Shown here piece by piece: positions 1-8,900 of a stretch of 64,000 nt of DNA (positions are counted from its first letter, which is position 1; each line of letters opens with the position of its first letter). This DNA comes from M3007 sp044347755 (lineage in GTDB: Bacteria; Bacteroidota; Bacteroidia; Chitinophagales; Saprospiraceae): contig JBIKUE010000003.1 of NCBI GenBank assembly GCA_044347755.1, forward strand, positions 55,059 to 119,058, written 5' to 3'. The position numbers were made by a program, and so were the translations under genes. Under the pieces are notes generated by a model, which saw nothing but the letters and a program-made list of their open reading frames with translations, did not search any database and was not told the origin of the DNA.

Positions 1-979
1 TGGAATCCACATGGATTTCAATTATGGTTTGATTCGTCTGGCCGGCTTTTGTATGTTTCTCCGTAAGAGCGTTGATTAGGTCAGTTCTTTGTTTAAGTCG
101 TTCCTTCTGGTCAAAAGGTATTTCTTGTTGCCCTAAAACCTCCTCGTCTTTATCACAATCCAGGTACACATCGTCTCTAATTCCATCATTATCCCGAACG
201 ATCATATAAACTGTTGCGCCATGGCTTATCAAAAGCCGGTGTAACCGGAGGGTAACGTCATAGGCGTATTCATCTTCACAAAGGGTATTTCCGCCCCTTT
301 TTCCCTGAGCACCTACATCAGGGCCTCCATGACCGCTTATAAGATAATATACCTGGCCTCGCATACTTCTGTTTAACAACGGGGTATAAGCGTATCCCGG
401 GCCATATAGGTCAAAGGTTCGGTCGCTGTTAAGATCTTTCTCTCCTCCATATACCCTGTTAGCAATGGGAAATACATATCTGGGAATGTCTACTTCCGTA
501 GGAGCCGCCAGTCCAATACCGGCAGCCATTTTGGGAGGGGCTTCCGCATTGTCTTCTTTACAATTCAATTCATGCCAGGGTACCCAAAGTTTCTTATTAT
601 CAATAAAGTATTCAGGCCGCAACCCTTTTTTATGCACGGTCTTGTTGTAGGCTTCAATCCTTTTTGCAGTTTTCCAATCGTCCAGATTCAAAGTAGTCCG
701 GATACTTTTACCATTATAGGACACCACTATAACCGGAAGCTTATAAGTACTTCCGACTTTGAGTTTGTGATTTTCCAATTGATTTATTTTCAGAAAATGA
801 CCAAGGTTGCAATCGTATTCTGCAAGCTCAAAGCGGTCTAGAAGATCCAGCGCATCCTCCCCGGTTTTGGCCACCGAGGTAAGGTAGTTATTTGCAGAAG
901 CAGATTTTTGGGCTATCATAGTAACACCCCCTGCAAGCCAAAAAAATACAAAAATCAAATAGGTTTTGGAAGGAGACAT
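1..979 (-). CDS. N-acetylmuramoyl-L-alanine amidase (Amidase_3), partial
   Basis: Reading from ATG at 979 down to the left edge gives 326 open codons with no stop, so the 3' end lies outside the window. It begins with a hydrophobic signal-like segment ending near IAQKS. About residues 45-85 look like a LysM-type peptidoglycan-binding repeat (FLKINQLENHKLKVGSTYKLP). The catalytic zinc amidase follows: GHGG at 216-219, a CEDEYAYD motif supplying the second ligand (Glu), and IEIHVDS at the visible end supplying the second His. The family hydrolyses the amide between N-acetylmuramic acid and the stem peptide, and the signal segment implies export to the periplasm. The spacing between GHGG and IHVDS is normal for the family. 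A TATTTTTG box lies about 25 nt upstream. The fold is well supported. Its role in division or recycling is inference. Confidence 0.85.
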   Translation of the reverse strand, partial: MSPSKTYLIFVFFWLAGGVTMIAQKSASANNYLTSVAKTGEDALDLLDRFELAEYDCNLGHFLKINQLENHKLKVGSTYKLPVIVVSYNGKSIRTTLNLDDWKTAKRIEAYNKTVHKKGLRPEYFIDNKKLWVPWHELNCKEDNAEAPPKMAAGIGLAAPTEVDIPRYVFPIANRVYGGEKDLNSDRTFDLYGPGYAYTPLLNRSMRGQVYYLISGHGGPDVGAQGKRGGNTLCEDEYAYDVTLRLHRLLISHGATVYMIVRDNDGIRDDVYLDCDKDEEVLGQQEIPFDQKERLKQRTDLINALTEKHTKAGQTNQTIIEIHVDS

Positions 980-1004
980 TGAAAATATCAGGTCGATTTT
1001 GGGA

Positions 1005-1012
1005 CAAAAATA
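1005..1012 (-). promoter_or_regulatory. Bacteroidota-type -7 box (TATTTTTG) for the amidase gene
   Basis: On the minus strand TATTTTTG matches the Bacteroidota sigma-A -7 consensus TAnnTTTG and sits 25 nt before the amidase ATG. No clear TTG is seen at the -33 position. Confidence 0.45.
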
Positions 1013-1142
1013 GGGGAAAACATACAGACATTGTGCCTAAGTAATGCTCAACAATAAACAAATCAAAGATTTTGACATTCCTGTTTTGTTTTTTTTGACC
1101 TTTGTCTCCCCAAAAACAATTTCACAAGGAAGCACAACACTT

Positions 1143-1871
1143 ATGCAAATCATTCCATCATTTGACCTGCTCGATGGCAAACTTGTTCGACTCCGTCAGG
1201 GCGACTTTGAACAAAAAACAGAATATCCGGCTAATCCATTGGAATTGGCCAAAGAATTAGAGGCTGCGGGAATAAAGAGACTACACATGGTAGATTTAGA
1301 CGGTGCAAAGACCGGAAGGCCTGCCAATCTGCATATTCTGGCAGAGGTTGCAGCACATACCAGACTAGAAATAGATTATGGCGGCGGCTTACGTAGCATT
1401 CCCTCGCTAAAACAAGTATGGGATGCCGGAGCCATGTTGTTTTCCGTAGGAAGTGTTGCGCTATTGGCACAGGACGAGTTTTCCGCATGGGTTGATAAAT
1501 TTGGACCTGACCGTTTTCTGGTTGGTGCTGATGTACGGGATAATAACCTGGCAGTTCACGGATGGGCACAACAAACGGAAGTAAGCATCTTTGATTTTCT
1601 GGTTAAAATGACCAGTTTGGGTCTAAGTACCTTTACCGTCACGGACATTGCAAGAGACGGAGAACTTTCCGGCCCGGGACTGGAGCTATACCGCGAAATT
1701 CTTAAGCGTTTTCCCGGCATTAATCTGGTTGCTAGTGGCGGTGTGCGCGATGTGGCAGACCTGGAAAGTTTGCGTGAAATCGGATGTTCAGGAGCTATCG
1801 TAGGTAAAGCCTTTTTTGAAGATAAAATTCCACTGCAATTCTTCCGTGTTTACACCAAGGGAGATCAGTAA
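1143..1871 (+). CDS. hisA: HisA: phosphoribosylformimino-5-aminoimidazole carboxamide ribotide isomerase
   Basis: A 242-residue TIM-barrel isomerase of histidine biosynthesis, cytoplasmic. It opens the ring of the ProFAR aminoaldose and rearranges it to PRFAR. The N-terminus IIPSFDLLDGKLVRLRQGDF carries the first catalytic Asp (D8, in the usual IDLxDGxxVRL context). VTDIARDGELSGPG carries the second catalytic Asp. VASGGVRD and IVGKAFFE form the C-terminal phosphate-binding half. I chose ATG 1143 rather than the longer open frame from 1044, because family proteins begin with this MQIIPxxDL motif and have about 240 residues. AAGGA lies upstream. No other his gene is nearby, so it appears detached from a his operon. 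The paralogue HisF is excluded by the IDLLDG start. A candidate promoter (TTTG at 1071, GACCTTTG at 1097) precedes it. Confidence 0.93.
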   Translation: MQIIPSFDLLDGKLVRLRQGDFEQKTEYPANPLELAKELEAAGIKRLHMVDLDGAKTGRPANLHILAEVAAHTRLEIDYGGGLRSIPSLKQVWDAGAMLFSVGSVALLAQDEFSAWVDKFGPDRFLVGADVRDNNLAVHGWAQQTEVSIFDFLVKMTSLGLSTFTVTDIARDGELSGPGLELYREILKRFPGINLVASGGVRDVADLESLREIGCSGAIVGKAFFEDKIPLQFFRVYTKGDQ

Positions 1872-1925
1872 GATTCCCTATCCCAATTGTCATAAATCTT
1901 ACAATTTTTAATATTTCAGGTTTTT

Positions 1926-1990
1926 CAGGTACGATTGGACAACCATGTGCGTTTTAGCACATATCTGTCCAATCGTACCTGCCTTTTTTA
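1926..1990 (+). terminator. long hairpin terminator after hisA
   Basis: A perfect 16-bp inverted repeat (1926-1941 with 1966-1981) encloses a second 6-bp stem (1945-1950 with 1957-1962). A T-rich run follows from 1984. The geometry fits a Rho-independent terminator of hisA. A T run on the other side (1921-1925) reads as A on the minus strand, so termination is predicted mainly for the plus strand. Confidence 0.8.
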
Positions 1991-2126
1991 CGTGGATAGG
2001 CGTTTTGTGTAAAATTCTTCTCCCTAATGATGTGGTTATGTTAAAGATTGGCATGGTATTTTATATTAGATTGTGTCTTATTTGTAAAATTCGAATAGGC
2101 ATTTGCTGGAAAGAACATTACGCACC

Positions 2127-2134
2127 TACCTTTG
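2127..2134 (+). promoter_or_regulatory. -7 box (TACCTTTG) upstream of the beta-barrel gene
   Basis: TACCTTTG matches TAnnTTTG, and a TTTG at 2102-2105 lies roughly 21 nt upstream, close to the -33 position. The leader to the ATG would be about 98 nt. Confidence 0.5.
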
Positions 2135-2238
2135 CGGCACTTTAAAATTCAAAACTAACCTTTAAGTTTCTTGTTTATAGGACAAAATTTTACTTAAAAT
2201 CATTTCACGGAATTTTAATTAAAATTCATCCATTAATC

Positions 2239-2931
2239 ATGAACGTAAAAGTTTTCGCCGCGGCTGCGTTTGTAGCCATCCTGACCGCCTCCTTTGCTTT
2301 ACCAGCTCAAACCCATTACAAAATGGGTGTAAGCCTTGGCAGCAATTACTCCAGCCTTAATTCGGACCTGTATACCACCTCCTCAGGCAGATTGAGTTCT
2401 GCTTTAGGCTTCTCGGTTAATCTGGGTTTTGGTGATCGCTTCGAATTAAATCCGGAGATCATGTTTACCCAGAAAGGCGCCACCATTCAAACGGCAACCT
2501 TCAATCCGGAAAATGTTCCAACTGTTGGTACATACGATTTCTATTATAACACTTTCGAAGCCGGCTTTTTTGCCGGATATCAGCCGTCAAAAAACATTCC
2601 GGTTCGCATTCAGGCCGGTGGATTTTTCGGAAGTCACTTCCATAGCCTAGATCGGACAGAGCGAAATGAATATGTTGGCGATTACAAAAACATTGTAAAA
2701 GCAACACAGGTTACCCTTTTGAACGAATCTCTTTCTGGAATTGATTTTGGGCCAGCCTTTGGTTTAAGCGCAGGAACCGGCCGCTTCAATGTAAGCGCCC
2801 GATATTACCTCGGTGCCCGGAACTTGTACGAAAACCTGGCTTTTGCGCCAGATGGCCATTATATCCGTACCAGCTCACTCCGGCTCACTATGAGCTACTT
2901 TTTCAAGCATAAAAGCAGTTGGGTGGATTGA
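2239..2931 (+). CDS. outer-membrane beta-barrel protein (PorT-like)
   Basis: A 230-residue protein with a clear signal peptide (MNVKVFAAAAFVAILTASFA, then LPAQ). The remainder alternates hydrophobic and polar residues and is rich in glycine and aromatics (MGVSLGSNYSSL, LGFSVNLGFGDRFELNPEIM, FNVSARYYLGARN), as in small eight-stranded outer-membrane barrels. It ends in a strand with terminal aromatics (LRLTMSYFFKHKSS). The family (outer membrane beta-barrel, PF13568-type) is common in Bacteroidota and has no single function. The gene is monocistronic, with a hairpin downstream. I infer outer-membrane location and cannot assign a ligand. Confidence 0.75.
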   Translation: MNVKVFAAAAFVAILTASFALPAQTHYKMGVSLGSNYSSLNSDLYTTSSGRLSSALGFSVNLGFGDRFELNPEIMFTQKGATIQTATFNPENVPTVGTYDFYYNTFEAGFFAGYQPSKNIPVRIQAGGFFGSHFHSLDRTERNEYVGDYKNIVKATQVTLLNESLSGIDFGPAFGLSAGTGRFNVSARYYLGARNLYENLAFAPDGHYIRTSSLRLTMSYFFKHKSSWVD

Positions 2932-2963
2932 TCATCGCCCTTGTTCCGATTTAATATCCCCCT

Positions 2964-2994
2964 ACCGCTCAACGACCTTTGGTTGTTGAGCGGT
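2964..2994 (+). terminator. hairpin downstream of the beta-barrel gene
   Basis: ACCGCTCAAC (2964-2973) pairs with GTTGAGCGGT (2985-2994). The inner bases also pair, giving about 14 bp closed by a three-base loop. No proper U-tract follows, so it may be a weak terminator or an mRNA 3'-end stabiliser. Confidence 0.5.
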
Positions 2995-3070
2995 GTTCAT
3001 TTAAGGAACTTATTGCATGATTGTTTCGTTGAAATCATCACAATCCTTAAGGTATTAGCCGGGCTTGTCG

Positions 3071-3078
3071 TAATTTTG
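3071..3078 (+). promoter_or_regulatory. -7 box (TAATTTTG) upstream of lysS
   Basis: TAATTTTG followed by CG matches TAnnTTTG and would give a leader of roughly 35 nt before the lysS ATG at 3120. The -33 element is not obvious. Confidence 0.45.
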
Positions 3079-3119
3079 CGCCTTCCATTGAAAGGATTCA
3101 TATTCAGCCATCAGTACAA

Positions 3120-4655
3120 ATGACGGAACAAGAAATACAACGTAGAGAATCGCTGTCAAAGCTTCGTGAAATGGGGATTGACCCCTACCCTGCTGACATG
3201 TTTGACGTGACAGCTAATGCCCGTGAAATCATTGCCAATTATCAGGAAGAAATACTGGAAGACGGAACTAAAAACCGCCTTAACTACCAAACGGTAGCGC
3301 TTGCCGGCAGGATCATGGCTACCAGAGAAGCCGGAAAAGCTTTGTTTTTAAACTTGCAGGACGCAACGGGACGTATTCAGTTGTATATGAGACGCGACGA
3401 TTTCATGCAGGGAGAAGAAGCGCCATTTTTTGATGTTGCTATCAAAAAACTGCTTGATTTAGGTGATTACGTAGGCATTTCAGGTTATGCGTTTAAAACC
3501 AAAACTGGAGAAGTAAGTGTACATGTGCAGGAATTCAAATTCCTGGCCAAAAGTTTGCGCCCGCTTCCAGTTGTGAAAAAAGACGCTGAAGGCAATGTTT
3601 ATGATGCTTTTACGGATCCGGAACAGCGTTACCGCATGCGCTATGTGGATCTTACTGTAAACACTGAATTTCGCGAGATTTTCATCAGGCGTACCAAACT
3701 GATCAAAACCATGCGGAATTATTTGGATGAGCTCGGATTACTGGAGGTAGAAACGCCCATCCTTCAACCCATTCATGGTGGTGCTGCAGCCCGACCTTTC
3801 AAAACCCATCATAATACGCTTGATATGACCCTATATCTGCGTATTGCCAATGAATTATACCTCAAGCGTCTGATCGTAGCCGGTTTTGACGGGGTGTATG
3901 AATTTGCCAAAATGTTCCGAAATGAGGGTATGGACCGTACCCACAACCCGGAATTTACAGCGCTGGAATTTTATGTAGCGTACAAGGATTACAACTGGAT
4001 GATGGACGTAACGGAGCAAATGCTCGAACGCGTGGCCCGTGCCATTCACCCGGAAGGAGGCAGTACTGCAGAAGTAGGTGGCAACGTGATCAATTTTGCA
4101 GGTCCATACCGAAGATTGACCATGTTTGATGCTATTCAGGAATACACCGGCTTAAATGTTGAATCCGCAGATGAATCCGAGTTGCGCACCTATTGTAAAA
4201 AGGAACATATTGAAATCGACGCCTCCATGGGCAAAGCCAAGTTGATTGATGAAATTTTTGGCGAAAAGGTGGAAAAACACCTCATTCAGCCTACATTTCT
4301 CATTGACTATCCGGTGGAAATGTCGCCGCTCACCAAAAAACACCGTTCCAAGCCAGGTCTCGTGGAGCGATTTGAGCTGTTTGTCAATGGCAAGGAAGTT
4401 GCCAATGCTTATTCAGAATTGAACGATCCACTTGATCAGCGTGAGCGCTTCGAAGACCAGCTAAAGCTGGCTGCACGTGGCGATGAGGAAGCGATGGCCA
4501 TGGACGAAGACTTTTTGCGCGCGTTAGAATATGGTATGCCACCAACAGCAGGCATCGGATTTGGTATTGACCGTTTGGCTATGATGTTTACAGGACAAAC
4601 TTCCATTCAGGAAGTGCTGTTTTTCCCGCAAATGCGCCCTGAGGTGTCGGAATAG
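3120..4655 (+). CDS. lysS: lysyl-tRNA synthetase, class II
   Basis: A 511-residue cytoplasmic enzyme that charges tRNA(Lys), of normal length for the class II family. Residues about 55-165 form the OB-fold anticodon-binding domain (ALAGRIMATREAGKALFLNL). The catalytic core follows, with YRMRYVDL and the segment VETPILQPIHGGAAARPFKT, motif 2 (YEFAKMFRNEGMDRTHNPEF) and motif 3 (GIGFGIDRLAMMFTG). The C-terminus QEVLFFPQMRPE is typical. A pentapeptide-repeat gene begins only 10 nt downstream, so the two are probably cotranscribed. Nothing is missing or odd. Confidence 0.97.
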   Translation: MTEQEIQRRESLSKLREMGIDPYPADMFDVTANAREIIANYQEEILEDGTKNRLNYQTVALAGRIMATREAGKALFLNLQDATGRIQLYMRRDDFMQGEEAPFFDVAIKKLLDLGDYVGISGYAFKTKTGEVSVHVQEFKFLAKSLRPLPVVKKDAEGNVYDAFTDPEQRYRMRYVDLTVNTEFREIFIRRTKLIKTMRNYLDELGLLEVETPILQPIHGGAAARPFKTHHNTLDMTLYLRIANELYLKRLIVAGFDGVYEFAKMFRNEGMDRTHNPEFTALEFYVAYKDYNWMMDVTEQMLERVARAIHPEGGSTAEVGGNVINFAGPYRRLTMFDAIQEYTGLNVESADESELRTYCKKEHIEIDASMGKAKLIDEIFGEKVEKHLIQPTFLIDYPVEMSPLTKKHRSKPGLVERFELFVNGKEVANAYSELNDPLDQRERFEDQLKLAARGDEEAMAMDEDFLRALEYGMPPTAGIGFGIDRLAMMFTGQTSIQEVLFFPQMRPEVSE

Positions 4656-4664
4656 TTTAATCTT

Positions 4665-5228
4665 ATGGCTGGCGCGCTATTTAGCAATCAAACATTTCAA
4701 TCGCAAACTGCGTTGGAGCCTGGCGAGTACGAGGATTGTATTTTCGCAGATTGTCAGCTAGCTGGCATCAATCTATCGTCCTATGTATTTGATCATTGCC
4801 AATGGGTTCGTTGCGATCTGAGTAATGTAGTGGTTCAGGAAACTGCTTTTAGGGACAATAGCTTCGACGAGTGCAAACTGCTGGGCATTCATTTTGAGGA
4901 TGTCAATACCTTTTCACTTTCCTTACATTTTAAGGATTGCATTTTAAATTATGCGTCTTTTTTTCAATTGAAGATACCCGGAACTGAATTTCTTGGCTGC
5001 AAAATGGAAGAGGTAAATCTGGAAGAGGCCGATCTGAGGCGGGCTGTATTCCGGGACTGCATGTTAGTGAATTCGAGTTTTTCTTACGCAAATCTGGAAG
5101 AGGCTGATTTCAGAACCGCATTGCAATTCAGCATAAATCCGGAGCATTGCAAATTAAAAGGCGCCCGTTTCTCCCGCCACAATTTGGAAGGTTTGTTGGT
5201 CTCCTGTCAAATCAGGATTGAGCCTTAA
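4665..5228 (+). CDS. pentapeptide-repeat protein (Qnr/McbG-like fold)
   Basis: A 187-residue protein built of A(D/N)Lxx-type pentapeptides, for example CIFADCQLAGINLSS, CDLSNVVVQETAF, VNLEEADLRRAVFRDC and YANLEEADFRTALQF. These fold as a right-handed quadrilateral beta-helix. Spacing and length resemble McbG or short Qnr proteins, which mimic DNA and shield gyrase, but pentapeptide proteins have many roles and no fluoroquinolone phenotype can be inferred. It starts 10 nt after lysS. There is no signal peptide, so it should be cytoplasmic. Its coupling to a housekeeping synthetase suggests constitutive low expression. Confidence 0.85.
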   Translation: MAGALFSNQTFQSQTALEPGEYEDCIFADCQLAGINLSSYVFDHCQWVRCDLSNVVVQETAFRDNSFDECKLLGIHFEDVNTFSLSLHFKDCILNYASFFQLKIPGTEFLGCKMEEVNLEEADLRRAVFRDCMLVNSSFSYANLEEADFRTALQFSINPEHCKLKGARFSRHNLEGLLVSCQIRIEP

Positions 5229-5322
5229 CAATATTTATGGCCACCTGAATAATCCTTTTTATGATTTGTTCGTCTATAGATCATATCATTAAAAGGCTGT
5301 AATGCCTCAAATCTCTTTACCT

Positions 5323-5760
5323 ATGATTAAGCAACTAAAATGGATCGCTGGACTGGTTATTTTAACACTTTCAGCCACCCTTCAGGCACAAACCAAACCA
5401 GCCGCACTCCAAACACCTGAAAAGCCAGCTTTGGAATCCAAGCAGGACAGGATTGATTTAGGCCAGGAATTAAATTTGACAAACGAACAAAAAGAAGCTT
5501 TCCGGAAAATTGATCAGGACACCAAAACCAAGCAGCGTGAAATAAAAAAGGCACGACGCGAAGAATTGGAAAAAGTAAGAGCAGATCGTCATGCCGCCCA
5601 TAAAGCGCTGTTAAACGCTGAGCAAGCCGAAAAATATGATGAGATCATTGCCCAGAAAAAAGCACGGAAAGAGGCATATAAGGCTGAGCGGAAAGCCGGA
5701 AAAAAGGCCAGAAAGGATGCTAAACCTCTTGAAAAGAAGCCCGCCAGCGACCATAAATAA
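5323..5760 (+). CDS. small exported Lys-rich helical protein (Spy/CpxP LTxxQ-like)
   Basis: About 145 residues from ATG 5323; an upstream in-frame ATG at 5302 gives a poorer signal peptide. MIKQLKWIAGLVILTLSATLQAQ is a signal peptide. The mature part contains LNLTNEQKEAFRKID, resembling the LTxxQ motif of Spy/CpxP periplasmic chaperones. A long, highly charged helix rich in Lys, Arg, Glu and Ala follows, ending in a basic tail. I infer a periplasmic helical protein of possible chaperone or stress role. The LTxxQ match is single and the pI is unusually basic, so the family call is tentative. A strong terminator follows. Confidence 0.6.
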   Translation: MIKQLKWIAGLVILTLSATLQAQTKPAALQTPEKPALESKQDRIDLGQELNLTNEQKEAFRKIDQDTKTKQREIKKARREELEKVRADRHAAHKALLNAEQAEKYDEIIAQKKARKEAYKAERKAGKKARKDAKPLEKKPASDHK

Positions 5761-5783
5761 GTAAATATTAAAAACTTTTTTTG

Positions 5784-5825
5784 ACGGCCAGGCCATGCAT
5801 TGCAGGTCTGGCCGTTTTATTTTAA
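5784..5825 (+). terminator. Rho-independent terminator
   Basis: ACGGCCAG (5784-5791) pairs with CTGGCCGT (5808-5815) around a short loop, followed by a T-rich run. It ends the small Lys-rich gene. Confidence 0.75.
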
Positions 5826-5917
5826 AAAAAATAATTTGAAAGATAGGCGACAAAACATACAAGTATGCACTTTTTTTGCATAACGTTGTGCGACACAAAA
5901 TCTACCTACTACTACTT

Positions 5918-8900
5918 ATGTTGAACGCCAAATTTACCTTGGTTGTTGGGCTGTTTGTATTCGCACAAACCTTGCTTTCTGCCCAAAACCTGCAAATCAC
6001 TTATAAGAACAGTGATTCTCTTTTTGTCTGTGGTGCAGACACCTTTTTTATTCAAATTCACAACCAGTTTATCAATCCAGTTGCAGATGCGGTGGTCCAG
6101 ATTACCCTCCCGGCCGGTTTACAATATGCAGCAGGAAGTGTTTCCGGGGCAATTGAATTGAATATCAATAATTTATCAGCGCCCACTTTTTCAATTCCGG
6201 TGTTACCCGGCCAACAAAGTCACCCATTTTACCTACTGATTAATGCCCAATGCGAGGCAGCAGACTTACTGGATGCCGGGCAATTATTTCAAGCTATCCT
6301 TTCGCTTACATCTGCGTCTGGGAATGTGCAAGTTGTGACAACATCCATTCCGGTAGAAACCGGAGCACTAGTAATCCAGAGCATTACACCTACCATACTA
6401 TCAGGCGAAAAAGGAGATACCTTATACCGCACCATATGCTTTAAAAACACCAGATTAGGCAAGATTGGCAACCTGCATTTCCAGGACGAGCACCAAGATG
6501 GTTTTGAGGTATTTGTGCAGGGGGCTGATTTATTCCAGCAAGACCCAGGCCTTGCAAAGGCGGAATTTGGGCCAAACCTTTTTCAAACCATTGGAAATAG
6601 TGACGAGTGGCTGGATCAAAATGAATCTGTTTGTATTATTGAACGAGTCATTATTACAGATTGCGGGATACCGCCTGTTACCCGCTTTTCCACCTTACGT
6701 GCAGGATGGGGATGTGGCGTCGATTGGTGCAGATATGATAGCCTGCTTTCTCTGATTGAAATAAAAACCTCCACTAAAATACCCGAATTGGACATTGTTC
6801 CAATTTGGTCTCCGCCGAAGGATTATTGTGGAGAAATCCCTGCGGTTATGGGTTTTAATATTCGAAATATTGGGAAAGCAGATGCTACAAACGTGGTATT
6901 CAATGTACAGTTAACCGAAGGTTTTGGCCAAGCTGGAATAGCCACAGGATCCTTTAGAATTGTTTCAGCATTAAGTACACAAACCATAACACCTAGTCTT
7001 TCCTCACAAGCCTTTCTGCCAGGTTGTGGGAAAGCCCCTCTACTAAGCGCCAATTTTCTTATTCCATTGGTTCCGGCCTTGGACTCTATTCTGTTTTTGT
7101 TTGATGTGATCACCTGTGTTGATCCATGTGATCAGGTGGAACCAGAATTTAAGGCAGATTTCTTCTTCCAAAAGGCGTGCCCGCTAAACGGATTTAGTTC
7201 AGGGAATGCAGAGATCAAACATGATGAAGATTACGCTATTGAAACAGCGTTTTTTTCGAATCTGGATGGCTGTATGCTTCCTGATGTTTCCTATCCATTT
7301 ACCTATAGAGCGGTCAGTCAGTATTTGTTAGAAGATGGATTTTGGCATTTAAGCTTGCGTATTCCAAAGAGCATTACGATAGATCCTGCCTGTGGACTTT
7401 CCCTAGGCAACCAGTCGCCGGTTTTATTTGAAGCTAGCTTAGATAACTCAGGTGATCAAATCGTTCATTTGGCCTGGAAAACGCCTTTAGCCAACGATAC
7501 GGTTTTTCTTAATTATTGTCTGAAATTAACCTGTGATACTACGGTAATGTGCGGATCTGAATATATCCAGCCTGGGGTTATATATAATGAATACTGTTGC
7601 TTTCAGGACATGTTGGATACTTCCTATTGGACCCTGGCGCTTCAAACACCCAAAGAATGTGGCGTCAGTAATTGTGACGGTAGGCCTATAGGAATTAGTT
7701 TAGCATGTAGTCAGGATGACTATGATCCGGACATTGGAATAGGCGGGAATTCCTATATTTTAGGAGTTTCCTCAAATTCCAATGCATATAGGAAAAATAC
7801 AGGATTTCAGGATTCGGATGATAACCGGAAGGCAGACTTACCCTTAAATATTGCTACGGACAATTTGCGGACCGACAGATTTTTACCAGGGGACACCATT
7901 CATGTAGCATTGTGGGCGGCTATTGACTCCTTTATATTAATTGACTCCATTTATTACTCCATCTTGCATGAAGTAATAGCAAGCGATATGGGAGAAGATG
8001 ACAATGATATTTTCGTTACGGAAACGTCCATTGATGGGTTCGTTGGTCAAAATACAATTATACCGGTTGGAAGCAGTCTTCGCATAAAATATGCCAATGG
8101 CCAGGAAGTAATATGTGATTTTGATGACCTGATTGAAACCAAAGCTGGGAATTATATCAGACTTGAAAAACCAAATGTCTTTCCGGCTGAAGCTTTAGAT
8201 GAGCTAACCAACATTCGATTTTTACATTTGCTTCCATTGCCGGAGATGATGAATAACGGTTGTTTACCCAGTCAATTCCTGGCTTTGGGTGATTCCTTAT
8301 TTATCACCAAGGATTACAAGATCAATTCGAATTTTAAGCCAGCCTCCTCCAATGCGCCTGATCCTCCTTTAGTGGGGTTCAGGACTGCAGCAACGCTTGG
8401 CATTGCCAATTCAGCCTGGAATTTCCTGCCGAGCTTCAAAATGCAGTATTCTGGCTGGAATCTGTCTCGTACCGTTAATCAGCACACCATTAAGCCCTGT
8501 GCACTTTCTACGGAACCCAAAAAATTCAAATATTCCATGCGTATTGCAAGGGAAAATATGTTCCCTAACGAAGTGCGCCCTCTAGGCTGGATTTCTGAAT
8601 ATGGACAAACCAATCCAGAAGGGCTAGAATTGCAATCCGCCATGCTGGAATACCTGGTGCTGCAGGACAGTACCCCATGGCTTAGTAATCTGACACTGCC
8701 CTTCATACAGGCGCCTCTGGATTTACAGATTGATTTCTCTCCAGCCTTTTTAGATCCTATTGATGAAGGGTATACATTGAGAACCAACCTGATTTTTAAG
8801 CCTGACTGTCAGTTTTCCTTGCCTGATAGTTCCATCCAATTCATGAAAACTACTTTTAATGGCTGTCTGAATGGGGATGAGATGACCAGGGCAGATACTA

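Larger units (their letters stand above)
1872..2238. other. intergenic region between hisA and the beta-barrel gene
   Basis: The 367-base gap holds the hisA terminator hairpin (1926-1990) and a candidate promoter (2127-2134). The short open frame at 1945-2145 overlaps the hairpin and shows no recognisable protein features, so no gene is called. Confidence 0.6.

Noticed and set aside
1945..2145. 66-codon open frame on the plus strand after hisA
   Set aside because: It overlaps the terminator hairpin and has no recognisable features.
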